A DNA stretch of 64,000 nt from Streptomyces toxytricini. GTDB taxonomy: Bacteria; Actinomycetota; Actinomycetes; Streptomycetales; Streptomycetaceae. The position numbers and the translations under genes were made by a program. Below, one piece after another: positions 16,401 to 24,515 of this stretch. The notes under the pieces are model-generated. The model did not search any database and was not told the origin of the DNA. It worked only from the letters and a program-made list of their open reading frames with translations. How positions within the stretch are numbered: the first letter of the stretch is position 1; every line of letters begins with the position of its first letter. The DNA lies in assembly GCF_014649915.1 (NCBI RefSeq), contig NZ_BMTY01000015.1:1-64000 (forward strand), written 5' to 3'.

Positions 16401-18831
16401 TGCGGTCCGCGGCGACGTCCTTGTTGCCGTCCTTGTCGATGACGAGGTAGCCGATCGAGGACGCGCCGGGCTTGAGGCGGACGTACGCGAACGCCCCGTA
16501 GGCGTCGCGGCCGGTGAAGGCGTGGCCCTCGGGCCAGGGGGTCGCCTCGCCCTCGGCGAGGTCGCCCCAGGCGTAGAGGCGCCAGTTCGTGTAGTCGCCG
16601 TCGGGGCGGCGGTAGTGGACGACGGCGTACTCGCGCTGCGTTGCGGTCGGCACGCCGACGGGCGGCAGCTGCCCGGCGGTCGATGCGGCGAGCGCGCTCG
16701 CGGTGCGCCCGGCGGCGTCGACGACGACGGCCTTGTACCGCAGCGGGGTGCCGGGCTCGGCGTCCACGTGCTGGGTGACCTTGTAGGGGGCGTGGTCGGC
16801 GGAGCCGAGGACCTGCCAGGGGCCGTTGCCGGCCTGTGCGGCGAAGACGACCCGGTTCAGGCCGCCGCCGGTGGCCTCGGCGGACACCTCGACGGTGCCG
16901 GCGGCTCCGGCGGCCGGGGCCTTCAGCGTCAGGGCCGGCTTGGCCGCCGGGGCGACGACCGGTTCGAGGGCCTTGAGGACGACCGTGCCGAGGGCGGGCA
17001 GCGGGACGGTCAGCTTGCCGTCGGCGGTGGCGCGGATGGTCGCGGTGCCGCCGTACAGCATGCGGTACTGGGCGCCCGCCGGGGCGTCGAGGCGGACGGT
17101 GCGCTCCTCGCCCGCGTTGTTCGCGGCGACGAGGTACTCGTGGCGGGGGGCGGGGCGGGCCTTGTCCTTGCCGCCCTTGCCCTTGCCGGTGGCGGCGGGG
17201 GCGTCGGTGCGGGCGAAGGCGTATACGGAGCCGTCGTTGAGGCGCTCGCTCTGGACGCCGTCGCGCAGTGCCGGATGCTCGCGGGTGAGCTTGGAGAGGG
17301 CGGCGATCTGCCGGTACAGGGGGTGGCCGGGGTCGTAGGCGTCGGCGGCGTGGGTGCGGTCGGTGCCGAGCTGGTCGTCGTCGAGGTAGTCGGCGGCCTT
17401 GGAGGCGAAGAGGGGCTGGCGGGCGTCCTTGTCGCCGCCGGCTCCGGTGAAGCCCTGCTCGTCGCCGGAGTAGACGACGGGGTTGCCGCGGTTGAGGAAC
17501 ATCAGCTCGTTGGCGAGCCGGTAGCGGGCCAGGAGCTCCTGCTCGCCGGCGCCGGGCCGGTCCTGGCGCAGGAAGGTGCCGAAGCGGCCCATGTCGTGGT
17601 TGCCGAGGAAGGTGACCTGCTCGTAGGCGTTCGCCTTGTCGGTGGTGTACCGGTGGTCGTCGGCGAGGACCGCGGAGAGGCGTCCGGCGCCGGCGCCCTG
17701 GGAGGCGTAGGCGCGGATGGCGTCCTGGAGCGGGAAGTCGAGGGTGGCGTCGAGGCGGCCGCGGGTCACGTAGGGGGAGGTGACGGCGGTGTCGGCGGAG
17801 TAGACCTCGCCGAACATGAAGAAGTCGTCGCGGCCCTGCTTGGCGGCGTACTTGTCGAGGGCGGTGGCCCACTGGGTCCAGAAGCCGGTGTTGACGTGCT
17901 TGACCGTGTCGATGCGGAAGCCGTCGATACGGAAGTCCTTGACCCACTTCTCGTAGATCTTCTGCATGCCGCTGACGACCTCGGGGCGCTCGGTCCACAG
18001 GTCGTCGAGGCCGAAGAAGTCGCCGTGCTCGGAGGACTCGCCGGCGAAGGTGGAGTCGCCCCGGTTGTGGTACATCGCCGGGTCGTTGAGCCAGGCCGGG
18101 ACCTTCAGGTTCTTCTTGCCCTCGGGGACGAAGGGCGTGCGGGGGAACGTGGAGGCGTTGGTCGCGGGGAACTTGCGTCCGCCGGCGGCGTAGTCGGCGT
18201 CGTCGAAGGGGACGCCGTCCTTGGTGAGGTAGGGGAAGGCGCCCTTCGACAGGTAGGAGTAGGACTGCTCCTTGTAGTCGACGACGTCGGCGGTGTGGTT
18301 GGTGATGACGTCGAAGAAGACCTTCATCCCCTTGGCGTGCGCCTTGTCGATCAGCCGGGTGAGGTCGTCGTTGGTGCCGAAGTGCGGGTCGACCTGCGTG
18401 AAGTCGGTGATCCAGTAGCCGTGGTAGCCGGCGGAGACGTCGTCGCCCTTGCCCTGCACGGGCTGGTTCTTGAAGATCGGCGCCATCCAGATGGCGGTGG
18501 TGCCGAGGCCCTTGATGTAGTCGAGCCGGTCGGTGAGGCCCTTGAGGTCGCCGCCCTGGTAGAAGCCCTTGTCGGCGGGGTCGAAGCCGGTCTGCAGGCG
18601 GGTTCCCGTCAGGCCGCCGGTGTCGTTGCGGCGGTCGCCGTTGGCGAACCGGTCGGGGAGGACGAAGTAGAACTGCTCGCGGGTGAGGTCGTGCCGTGCG
18701 GGTTCGGCGGCGAGGGCCGCGTCCGACGGCGGGGCCGGCGGCCGGGCCGGTCCGGCGGCCGCGGCGGGCAGGGCGGGCAGGAGCGTCGCTGCCAGGGCGG
18801 CGGCGATGACTCCTGCGGCTGGGCGGTTCAA
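13438..18831 (-). CDS. secreted bifunctional alpha-amylase/pullulanase
   Basis: A 1797-aa secreted enzyme. A signal peptide (about 1-26) is followed by a complete GH13 alpha-amylase domain (about 50-530) with nucleophile region G-F-R-I-D (Asp 308), acid E in F-G-E-V (Glu 342) and N-H-D near 413. Next come an Ig-like region, two CBM41/PUD-type carbohydrate modules with V-H-Y-x-R-x-D-G and L-H-Y-Q-R-A-D-G motifs, and a CBM48 segment. The second GH13 domain has the pullulanase signature Y-N-W-G-Y-D-P, V-V-Y-N-H-T, G-F-R-F-D, L-Y-G-E-G-W and D-A-H-D-N-E. It should cut both alpha-1,4 and alpha-1,6 bonds of starch or glycogen outside the cell. The start is TTG 18831 with GAGGAG 9 nt upstream. It lies downstream of the secreted amylase gene with 102 nt between. 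Confidence 0.93.
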   Translation of the reverse strand: MNRPAAGVIAAALAATLLPALPAAAAGPARPPAPPSDAALAAEPARHDLTREQFYFVLPDRFANGDRRNDTGGLTGTRLQTGFDPADKGFYQGGDLKGLTDRLDYIKGLGTTAIWMAPIFKNQPVQGKGDDVSAGYHGYWITDFTQVDPHFGTNDDLTRLIDKAHAKGMKVFFDVITNHTADVVDYKEQSYSYLSKGAFPYLTKDGVPFDDADYAAGGRKFPATNASTFPRTPFVPEGKKNLKVPAWLNDPAMYHNRGDSTFAGESSEHGDFFGLDDLWTERPEVVSGMQKIYEKWVKDFRIDGFRIDTVKHVNTGFWTQWATALDKYAAKQGRDDFFMFGEVYSADTAVTSPYVTRGRLDATLDFPLQDAIRAYASQGAGAGRLSAVLADDHRYTTDKANAYEQVTFLGNHDMGRFGTFLRQDRPGAGEQELLARYRLANELMFLNRGNPVVYSGDEQGFTGAGGDKDARQPLFASKAADYLDDDQLGTDRTHAADAYDPGHPLYRQIAALSKLTREHPALRDGVQSERLNDGSVYAFARTDAPAATGKGKGGKDKARPAPRHEYLVAANNAGEERTVRLDAPAGAQYRMLYGGTATIRATADGKLTVPLPALGTVVLKALEPVVAPAAKPALTLKAPAAGAAGTVEVSAEATGGGLNRVVFAAQAGNGPWQVLGSADHAPYKVTQHVDAEPGTPLRYKAVVVDAAGRTASALAASTAGQLPPVGVPTATQREYAVVHYRRPDGDYTNWRLYAWGDLAEGEATPWPEGHAFTGRDAYGAFAYVRLKPGASSIGYLVIDKDGNKDVAADRTLDVTRTGEVWLEQGQEAVRTERPAYPPQDRSKAVLHYQRADGNHDGWGLHVWTGAATPTDWSKPLAPARTDSYGAVFEVPLAAGAESLSYIVHKGDEKDLPTDQSLDLKAVGHEVWMLGGRAPYLLPQPAGSAAALDLAKAHAVWIDRDTVAWNTPASAASVQLLASADGSVKAENGTLTGTAQWIRLTPGTLTDAQKQKFPHLAGYTAHRVDARDRDRVREALRGQLVASARAANGAVLAATGVQLAGVLDDLYANKSALGPVFKDGRPTLSVWAPTARTVELELDGRILPMRRDDATGVWSARGERSWTGKPYRYAVTVWAPGPRQIVRNLVTDPYSTALTADSAASLAVDLADPKLAPPGWRQLRKPAAVPFTSAQIQELHIRDFSVADPTSKHPGQYLAFTDADSKGMRHLRDLAAAGTSYVHLLPAFDIGTIPEKPGDRTEPACDLKVYAPDSEEQQACIAAAAAKDSYNWGYDPLHYTVPEGSYASNPDGTARTVEFRKMVQALNGAGLRTVMDVVYNHTVASGQDGKSVLDRIVPGYYQRLLPDGSVATSTCCANTAPENAMMGRLVVDSITTWAKEYKVDGFRFDLMGHHPKDNITAVRKALDALTTEKDGVDGKRIVLYGEGWNFGEVANDARFVQATQANMAGTGIATFSDRARDAVRGGGPFDEDPRVQGFASGLFTAPNGSPANGSPAEQRARLLHDQDLIKVGLSGNLASYAFTDTSGRRVKGSEVDYNGAPAGYAAAPGDALAYSDAHDNETLYDALAFKLPQDTTTADRARMQVLAMAVSALSQGPALSQAGTDLLRSKSLDRNSYDSGDWFNAVHWDCRAGNGFGRGLPPAADNKPKWTYAKPLLTGPAPGCAEINGASAAYRDLLRIRTTEPSFRLGTAEQVQAALAFPLSGKEETPGVITMVLGDLAVVFNATPQAQEQHVPALAGTGYRLHPVQAAGSDPVARKAAYEAKTGGFTVPARTVAVFTRR

Positions 18832-18933
18832 GGCGTCGTCTCCTCGGGTGCGGGGCAGCGGGCCGCCCGGCGCGGGCGTTCGGACCGGTGGGGTCCGGTG
18901 CGGCGCCGGGCGGCCCTGGGCCGTGGGGGTGGG

Positions 18934-20676
18934 TCAGTTGCGCCAGGTGTCGAACAGGGCGACCTTGCCGTCCGCGGGGACGGTGGCGGTGCGGTTGGCT
19001 CCGCTCTCCCAGGCGGTGTTCCCGGCGGCGTCGCGGCGGACGTACTTGTACGAGAACACCGTCCCGGGCGGCAGCTGCACGTCGAGCTTCCACACCGGGT
19101 AGGCGGAGGGGTCGAGCTTGGGGGCGGCGGCCGGGTTCCAGCCGCCGAGCTCGGGCCGGTCGCCGGCGACGTGGATGTTCTGGCCGGGCACGGTGGTCGC
19201 GTCGACGGCGAAGGAGGCCCCGGCGCCGCTCGACGCGGCCGTGCAGGTCCGGGCTCCGGCGTGCAGGGCGAGGGCGGTGCCCGGGGCGACGGTCGCGGTG
19301 AACCGGCCGTCGGAGCCGACGGTCACGGCGCGCCCGCTCTGCACGTCGCAGTAGGCGCCGCCGGGCAGGGAGGTCTGGAAGGTGCGGGTGAGGGGCGCGC
19401 CCTCGTGGTTCAGGGCCACGTACGCCTTGCTGCCGCGGCCGAAGGCGATCTGGTCGCCGCCGTTGTCCCACCAGTTGGTGACGGCCTGTCCGCGGGCGGT
19501 GTTGCGGAAGGCGACCATGGAGGAGATCTCGCGCCAGGCGTGCTGGCACTTCCAGCCGTCGCTGTAGCAGGCGTTGACGGTGCCGCCGTTCGGCGGACCG
19601 GCGTCCTTGTCGGTCCACTCGTAGCCGGAGTGGATGTCCGGGGAGCCGTAGGGCCAGGCCAGCATGAAGACGTTGGCGAGGGTGTAGGCGGACCCGTTCT
19701 TGTAGTTCAGGGTCTCGCCGTTGCGCTCGGTGTCGTGGTTGTCGACGAAGACGCCCGACTTGCCCGACGGCATGTGGCCCCAGGCCTCGCCGAAGTTCTT
19801 CAGGTAGGCGAGGTTCTCGCCCTGGAAGACCCGCTTGAGGTCGCGGGCGTAGCGGAACTCCTGGACGTCGCCGTTGCCGAGGTACTCGGCCGGGTCGACG
19901 GCCTCGCCGGCGCCGAAGATCGCCTCCTGCTTCCAGTAGGCGCCCGGGTTGGCCAGCCGGGACTTGATGTTCGCGAGGTCGGCGGCCGGCATGTGCTTGG
20001 CGGCGTCGATGCGGAAGCCGTCGACGCCCAGCGACAGCAGGTCGTTCAGGTAGCCGGCGATCCGCGCGCGGACGTGTTCCTCGCCCGTGTCGAGGTCGGC
20101 CAGCTTGACGAGTTCGCAGTTCTGGACGTTGCCGCGGTCGCGGTAGTTGTCGCCGATCTCGCTGCGGCAGTCGTCCATGTCGGCGCCGGAGTACAGGCCG
20201 GGGTAGTCGTACTTGCGGTAGCTGCTGCCGCCGGTGCCGGTGAGGGTGGCGTTCGGATCGGCGGGGCCGGCCATGTGGTTGATGACGGAGTCGGCGACGA
20301 CCTTGACGCCGGCGGCGTGGCAGGCGTCGACCATCGCCTTGAAGGCGGCGCGGTCGCCGAGCCGTGAGGCGATCTTGTAGCTGACCGGCTGGTACGAGGT
20401 CCACCACTGGCCGCCCTGGACGTGCTCCTGGGGCGGGGAGACCTGGACGTAGCCGTATCCGGCGGGGCCCAGGGTGTTCGTGCAGGCCCGGGCGACCGAG
20501 TCGAAGCGCCACTCGAACAGGACGGCGGTGACGTCCTTGTCGCCGGGTGGTGAGGCCTGGGCGGGGGGTGCCTGTGCGGTGAGGGTCGCGGCGGCGAGGG
20601 CGGTGGCGGCGAGCAGCGCTGCGGCGCTCGCCCGGCGCGTGGGGGCGGCGGGCGGTCTGACGTCGGTGGCAGACAT
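18934..20676 (-). CDS. secreted alpha-amylase with C-terminal starch-binding domain
   Basis: A 580-aa enzyme that hydrolyses internal alpha-1,4 bonds of starch outside the cell. A signal peptide (about 1-42, cleaved after A-Q-A-S or nearby) leads to a GH13 domain of the animal/Streptomyces type: G-V-K-V-V-A-D-S-V-I-N-H, G-F-R-I-D-A-A-K-H (nucleophile Asp), I-F-G-A-G-E (acid Glu) and V-D-N-H-D-T-E-R. The last 100 residues are a CBM20 starch-binding domain (G-D-R-P-E-L-G-G-W-N-P, W-K-L-D-V-Q-L-P-P-G). ATG 20676 has AGGAGGT 8 nt upstream. A cluster of TTGC repeats sits in its promoter. It may be read together with the pullulanase gene downstream. Confidence 0.95.
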   Translation of the reverse strand: MSATDVRPPAAPTRRASAAALLAATALAAATLTAQAPPAQASPPGDKDVTAVLFEWRFDSVARACTNTLGPAGYGYVQVSPPQEHVQGGQWWTSYQPVSYKIASRLGDRAAFKAMVDACHAAGVKVVADSVINHMAGPADPNATLTGTGGSSYRKYDYPGLYSGADMDDCRSEIGDNYRDRGNVQNCELVKLADLDTGEEHVRARIAGYLNDLLSLGVDGFRIDAAKHMPAADLANIKSRLANPGAYWKQEAIFGAGEAVDPAEYLGNGDVQEFRYARDLKRVFQGENLAYLKNFGEAWGHMPSGKSGVFVDNHDTERNGETLNYKNGSAYTLANVFMLAWPYGSPDIHSGYEWTDKDAGPPNGGTVNACYSDGWKCQHAWREISSMVAFRNTARGQAVTNWWDNGGDQIAFGRGSKAYVALNHEGAPLTRTFQTSLPGGAYCDVQSGRAVTVGSDGRFTATVAPGTALALHAGARTCTAASSGAGASFAVDATTVPGQNIHVAGDRPELGGWNPAAAPKLDPSAYPVWKLDVQLPPGTVFSYKYVRRDAAGNTAWESGANRTATVPADGKVALFDTWRN

Positions 20677-20738
20677 GCGGGGACCTCCTGGCGGGAGAGG
20701 TGGGGATTGCACGCGACCGTAGGGGCCGCCCCCGCGTG

Positions 20739-20768
20739 TTGCAAGACTTTGCGCAAGAGATTGCAGAA
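20739..20768 (-). promoter_or_regulatory. MalR/Reg1-like operator cluster of the alpha-amylase promoter
   Basis: Three TTGC-starting repeats (TTGCAAG at 20739, TTGCGCAAG at 20749, TTGCAGAA at 20761) are spaced 10 and 12 nt, about 65-90 nt before the amylase start. Such CTTGC/TTGCA repeats are known in Streptomyces amylase promoters and are linked to glucose repression and the LacI-type regulator MalR/Reg1. The assignment here is by pattern. Confidence 0.6.
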
Positions 20769-20832
20769 TTGTTTCCGGCCAGTAGGTCCCGTGGCCCGGA
20801 CCCGGGCCGCCCGAAACGGCCCCGGACATGGC

Positions 20833-20866
20833 GGCGCCGGGACCCCGTGATCGGGGCCCCGGCGCC
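20833..20866 (-). terminator. terminator after lacI1 (end of the mal operon)
   Basis: A perfect 9-bp stem GGCGCCGGG/CCCGGCGCC encloses a second CCCCG/CGGGG stem, about 30 nt after the lacI1 stop. It separates the mal operon from the amylase promoter. Confidence 0.85.
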
Positions 20867-20897
20867 GGGCGGGGTCTCGGGGGTCGGCCCCGAGCTT

Positions 20898-21917
20898 TCA
20901 GGTGCGCAGCGGCGGCGGGGCCGTCGAGCCCCGGACCACCAGCTCCGGTTGGAAGACGTATTCGGTTCTCTGGACGGGCGTGCCGCCGACCGCCTCCAGG
21001 AGGGCGCCGACCGCGGCGGTCGCCATGGCGCGCACCGGCTGGCGGACGGTCGTCAGCGGCGGGTCGGTGAAGGCGATCAGCGGCGAGTCGTCGAACCCGA
21101 CCACCGAGACGTCCTCGGGGACGCGCAGCCCGCGCGCCCGGGCCGCCCGTATCACGCCGAGCGCCATCGGGTCGCTGCCGCAGACGATGCCCGTGCACCC
21201 GCGGTCGAGGAGGGCGACGCCGGCGGCGTGCCCGCCCTCGACCGTGAACAGGGTGCGCTGGATCAGCCCCTCGGCCTCCGCGCCCGGCACGGCCGCGGTG
21301 AAGCCCTGCTCCTTGCGGGCCGACGGCACGTACCGGGTCGGCCCGATGGCGAGGCCGATCCGCCGGTGTCCGAGGGCCTCCAGGTGCCGGACGGCCATGT
21401 CGGCCGCGGCCCGGTCGTCCGGGGAGATGAACGGGGCGTTCACCTGGTCGTTGAAGCCGTTGATCATCACGAAGGGCACGCCGCGGGAGGCGAGCCGCTG
21501 GTAGCGGGCCGGGTCGGCGTGCGAGTCGGCGTGCAGACCGGACAGGAACACGATCCCGGTGACGCCGCGCGCCTCCAGCTGCTCGACGAGCTCGTCCTCG
21601 GTGGCCCCGCCGGGCGTCTGCGTGCACAGCACCGGCGTGTACCCGTGGCCCGCCAGTGCCTGCTCGATGACCTGCGCGAACGCGGGGAAGATCGGGTTGG
21701 TCAGCTCGGGTATGAGCAGCCCGACGAGCCCGTTGCTGCGGCGCCGCAGCCGGACGGGCCGCTCGTAGCCGAGCAGGTCCATCGCGGCCAGCACCTTGTG
21801 GCGGGTGCCGGCCGCGACGCCCGCCTTGCCGTTGAGGACCCGGCTGACGGTCGCCTCGCTGACCTGGGCCTGCGCGGCGATGTCCGTCAGCCGGAGGGGT
21901 GTGTCCCCGGTGGTCAC
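20898..21917 (-). CDS. LacI family repressor 1 of the maltose cluster
   Basis: A 339-aa LacI/PurR-type regulator. The HTH reads L-T-D-I-A-A-Q-A-Q-V-S-E-A-T-V-S-R-V-L-N-G and is followed by the hinge helix and a periplasmic-binding-protein-like ligand domain. GTG 21917 overlaps the aglA1 stop by 4 nt, so it is translated as the last gene of malE-malF-malG-aglA1-lacI1. It is closely similar over its whole length to lacI2 at 28707, with near-identical HTH and the same V-V-G-F-D-D-S-P-L-I-A-F-T-D-P-P-L-T-T block. It probably binds maltose or maltodextrin and represses the mal and amylase promoters. The recognition helices of the two paralogues are the same, so they may share operators. Confidence 0.92.
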   Translation of the reverse strand: MTTGDTPLRLTDIAAQAQVSEATVSRVLNGKAGVAAGTRHKVLAAMDLLGYERPVRLRRRSNGLVGLLIPELTNPIFPAFAQVIEQALAGHGYTPVLCTQTPGGATEDELVEQLEARGVTGIVFLSGLHADSHADPARYQRLASRGVPFVMINGFNDQVNAPFISPDDRAAADMAVRHLEALGHRRIGLAIGPTRYVPSARKEQGFTAAVPGAEAEGLIQRTLFTVEGGHAAGVALLDRGCTGIVCGSDPMALGVIRAARARGLRVPEDVSVVGFDDSPLIAFTDPPLTTVRQPVRAMATAAVGALLEAVGGTPVQRTEYVFQPELVVRGSTAPPPLRT

Positions 21918-23554
21918 TCCTCCCACCACACCGCCGTGTCGGCGGGCAGAGTGCCCGGGCTTTCGAGGACGGCACTGGCCAGCAGCACGGTGCCCGGGGC
22001 GGGCAGTGCGACCGGCTCGGCCGTCGTGTTGACGGTGCAGACGAAGCCGCCGCGGCGGAACGCCAGGACGCCGTCGGGCGCGGGCAGCCACTCGACCGCG
22101 TCGCCCGCACCGAGGTCGGCGCGCTCGCGGCGGATCCGCAGCGCGGCCCGGTACAGCTCCAGCGTGGAGTCCGGGTCGCCGGTCTGCGCCTCGACGCTCA
22201 GCTGCGCCCACTCGGCGGGCTGGGGCAGCCAGCTGCCGCCGTCGCCGAAGCCGTACGCGGGCTCGGTGCCCGACCACGGGATCGGGACGCGGCAGCCGTC
22301 GCGGAAGCCGTCCTGGCCCGCCGCGCGGAAGAACGACGGGTCCTGGCGCACCTCGTCGGGCAGGTCGGTGACGTCGGGCAGGCCGAGCTCCTCGCCCTGG
22401 TAGACGTACGCGGAGCCGGGCAGCGCCAGCATCAGCAGCGTGGCGGCCCGGGCGCGGCGCAGGCCGAGCTCGCGGTCGCCCTGCTCGCGCAGCTGGGTGC
22501 CGAGGCCGGGCGGGTTCGCGAAGCGGGTGGCGTGCCGGGTGACGTCGTGGTTGGACAGCACCCAGGTGGTGGGGGCGCCGACGGGGCGCATCGCGGCGAG
22601 CGAGCCGTCGATGACCTTGCGGAGCTCCCCGGCGTTCCAGTCGGCCGTCAGGTACTGGAAGTTGAACGCCTGGTGCATCTCGTCCGGGCGGACGTACAGG
22701 GCGGTCCGCTCGACGGTCGGGGTCCAGGCCTCGGCGACGAGGACGCGGTCGCCCTCGTACTCGTCGAGGATCCGCCGCCAGGAGCGGTAGATCTCGTGGA
22801 CGCCGTCCTGGTCGAAGAACGGCATGATGTCGTTGCCGAGGAGCTTCAGCTGGTCGCCGGAGCCGATGTCGGGCAGGCCGGGGGCCTTGACGAGGCCGTG
22901 GGCGACGTCGACGCGGAAGCCGTCGGCGCCGAGGTCCAGCCAGAAGCGGAGGATGGAGCGGAACTCGTCCTGGACGGCCGGGTGCTCCCAGTTGAAGTCG
23001 GGCTGCTCCGGAGCGAAGAGGTGCAGGTACCACTCGCCGTCCGGGACGCGGGTCCAGGCGGGGCCGCCGAAGATGGACTCCCAGTCGTTGGGCGGGAGCT
23101 CGCCGTCCTCGCCCTTGCCGGGGCGGAAGTGGAAGCGCTCGCGCAGCCGGGAGCCGGCGCCTTCGCGGACGGCCTGCTTGAACCAGTCGTGCTGGTCGGA
23201 GCAGTGGTTGGGCACGAGGTCGACGATGATCCGCAGGCCCAGTTCGTGGGCGTCGCGGATCACGGCGTCGGCGTCGTGCAGGGTGCCGAACATGGGGTCG
23301 ATGGCCCGGTAGTCGGCGACGTCGTAGCCGGCGTCGGCCTGCGGGGAGGCGTAGAACGGGCTGAGCCAGACGGCGTCGACGCCCAGCTCCTTCAGGTACG
23401 GCAGTCTGCTGCGGATGCCTTCGAGGTCCCCCATGCCGTCCCCGTTGGAGTCGGCGAAGCTGCGCGGATAGACCTGGTAGATCACCGCTTCTCTCCACCA
23501 ACCGGGCAGGGTGCCGGTCGGGGTGTGGAGTGTTTCGGCGAGGTGCTGGGTCAT
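21914..23554 (-). CDS. aglA: alpha-glucosidase (GH13), copy 1
   Basis: A 546-aa cytoplasmic GH13_23/30-like alpha-glucosidase that releases glucose from maltose and maltodextrins. Features: W-W-R-E-A-V-I-Y-Q-V-Y-P-R-S-F-A-D start block, I-V-D-L-V-P-N-H, G-F-R-V-D-V-A-H (nucleophile Asp), L-V-A-E-A-W (acid Glu), V-L-S-N-H-D-V-T-R-H. No signal peptide, in keeping with a role after uptake. ATG 23554 lies 50 nt after malG and the stop overlaps lacI1, placing it in the mal operon. Paralogue of aglA2 (27053); both keep all catalytic residues. Confidence 0.93.
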   Translation of the reverse strand: MTQHLAETLHTPTGTLPGWWREAVIYQVYPRSFADSNGDGMGDLEGIRSRLPYLKELGVDAVWLSPFYASPQADAGYDVADYRAIDPMFGTLHDADAVIRDAHELGLRIIVDLVPNHCSDQHDWFKQAVREGAGSRLRERFHFRPGKGEDGELPPNDWESIFGGPAWTRVPDGEWYLHLFAPEQPDFNWEHPAVQDEFRSILRFWLDLGADGFRVDVAHGLVKAPGLPDIGSGDQLKLLGNDIMPFFDQDGVHEIYRSWRRILDEYEGDRVLVAEAWTPTVERTALYVRPDEMHQAFNFQYLTADWNAGELRKVIDGSLAAMRPVGAPTTWVLSNHDVTRHATRFANPPGLGTQLREQGDRELGLRRARAATLLMLALPGSAYVYQGEELGLPDVTDLPDEVRQDPSFFRAAGQDGFRDGCRVPIPWSGTEPAYGFGDGGSWLPQPAEWAQLSVEAQTGDPDSTLELYRAALRIRRERADLGAGDAVEWLPAPDGVLAFRRGGFVCTVNTTAEPVALPAPGTVLLASAVLESPGTLPADTAVWWEE

Positions 23555-23604
23555 GACGTCCTTGTGGGTCGGGCCGGGGGTGTGCGGGGGCGGGTGCCGG
23601 GTGG

Positions 23605-24513
23605 TCAGCCCTTGGTGGCGCCCGCCGTCATCCCGGCGACGAGGTGACGCTGGGCGAAGACGAAGAAGATGGCGGCGGGGATCGCGATGAGGACCGAAGC
23701 GGCCGTCATGGGACCCCAGTTGGCGGTGTACTGCGTGACGAAGGTCTGCAGGCCGCCCGCGAGGGTGAGGTTCTCGTCGCCGACCATGAACGCGGAGGCG
23801 TACGCGACCTCTCCCCACGCGGTGATGAAGGAGTAGAAGGCGGTCACGGCGAGGCCGGGGCGGGCCAGCGGCAGGATGAGCCGCCAGAAGGTGCCGAAGG
23901 GGGTGAGCCCGTCGACGCGGCCGGATTCGTCGATCTCCGCGGGGATGGTGTCGAAGAAGCCCTTCATCATCCAGGCGCAGAAGGGCACCGCGATGGTGAG
24001 GTAGGTGATGATCAGGCCGACGGGCTGGTTGAGCAGTCCGAGCTGTCCCATGAGGTTGTAGAGCGGGACGATGAGGATGGCCATGGGGAACATCTGCGTG
24101 ATGAGCAGGGTCCACATCAGGGGCTTCATGCCGGGGAACCGGAACCGGCTGACGGCGTAGCCGGTCGTCGCGGCGATGAACACGCCGAGGACGGTGGTGA
24201 TGCCGGCGACGAGGAGGGAGTTGCCGAACCAGGTGAAGAAGGAGGTCTCCTCCACCAGGTAGCGGTAGTTCTCCAGGGTGGGGTCCTTGACGAAGTCGGT
24301 CGTGATCGCGTGCTGGGCGGGCTTGAGCGAGGTCAGCAGGACCCACAGCACGGGGAACACGGCGACGACGGCGGCGACGGCGAGCGTCGCGTGGAGCCCG
24401 AAGGAGGCCAGCGGCGAGCGCTGCCCGCGTGCGCGGACCTTGCCGGGGGCCTTCCCGGGGGTCGCGGCGGTCTTCCCGGCCTCGGTCGGGGCCGTGGTCG
24501 TGGAGGCGGCCAT
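23605..24513 (-). CDS. malG: maltose/maltodextrin ABC transporter permease MalG
   Basis: A 302-aa inner membrane permease with six predicted helices after a 45-residue Ala/Thr-rich cytoplasmic tail. The EAA loop that contacts the ATPase reads E-I-D-E-S-G-R-V-D-G-L-T-P-F-G-T-F-W, and the family's C-terminal helices are complete. It pairs with MalF (gene immediately upstream) and the MalE lipoprotein; no ATPase gene is present, as expected for Streptomyces sugar importers, which share MsiK. ATG 24513 is chosen. A GTG two codons upstream (24519) would overlap the malF stop by 4 nt; AGAGG fits either. Confidence 0.93.
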   Translation of the reverse strand: MAASTTTAPTEAGKTAATPGKAPGKVRARGQRSPLASFGLHATLAVAAVVAVFPVLWVLLTSLKPAQHAITTDFVKDPTLENYRYLVEETSFFTWFGNSLLVAGITTVLGVFIAATTGYAVSRFRFPGMKPLMWTLLITQMFPMAILIVPLYNLMGQLGLLNQPVGLIITYLTIAVPFCAWMMKGFFDTIPAEIDESGRVDGLTPFGTFWRLILPLARPGLAVTAFYSFITAWGEVAYASAFMVGDENLTLAGGLQTFVTQYTANWGPMTAASVLIAIPAAIFFVFAQRHLVAGMTAGATKG

Positions 24514-24515
24514 GG

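Noticed and set aside
13549..20367. Very long open frame on the plus strand opposite the pullulanase and amylase genes
   Set aside because: It is the antisense reading of strongly GC3-biased genes; composition is Gly/Val/Arg-rich with no domain, and the opposite strand holds complete GH13 motifs.
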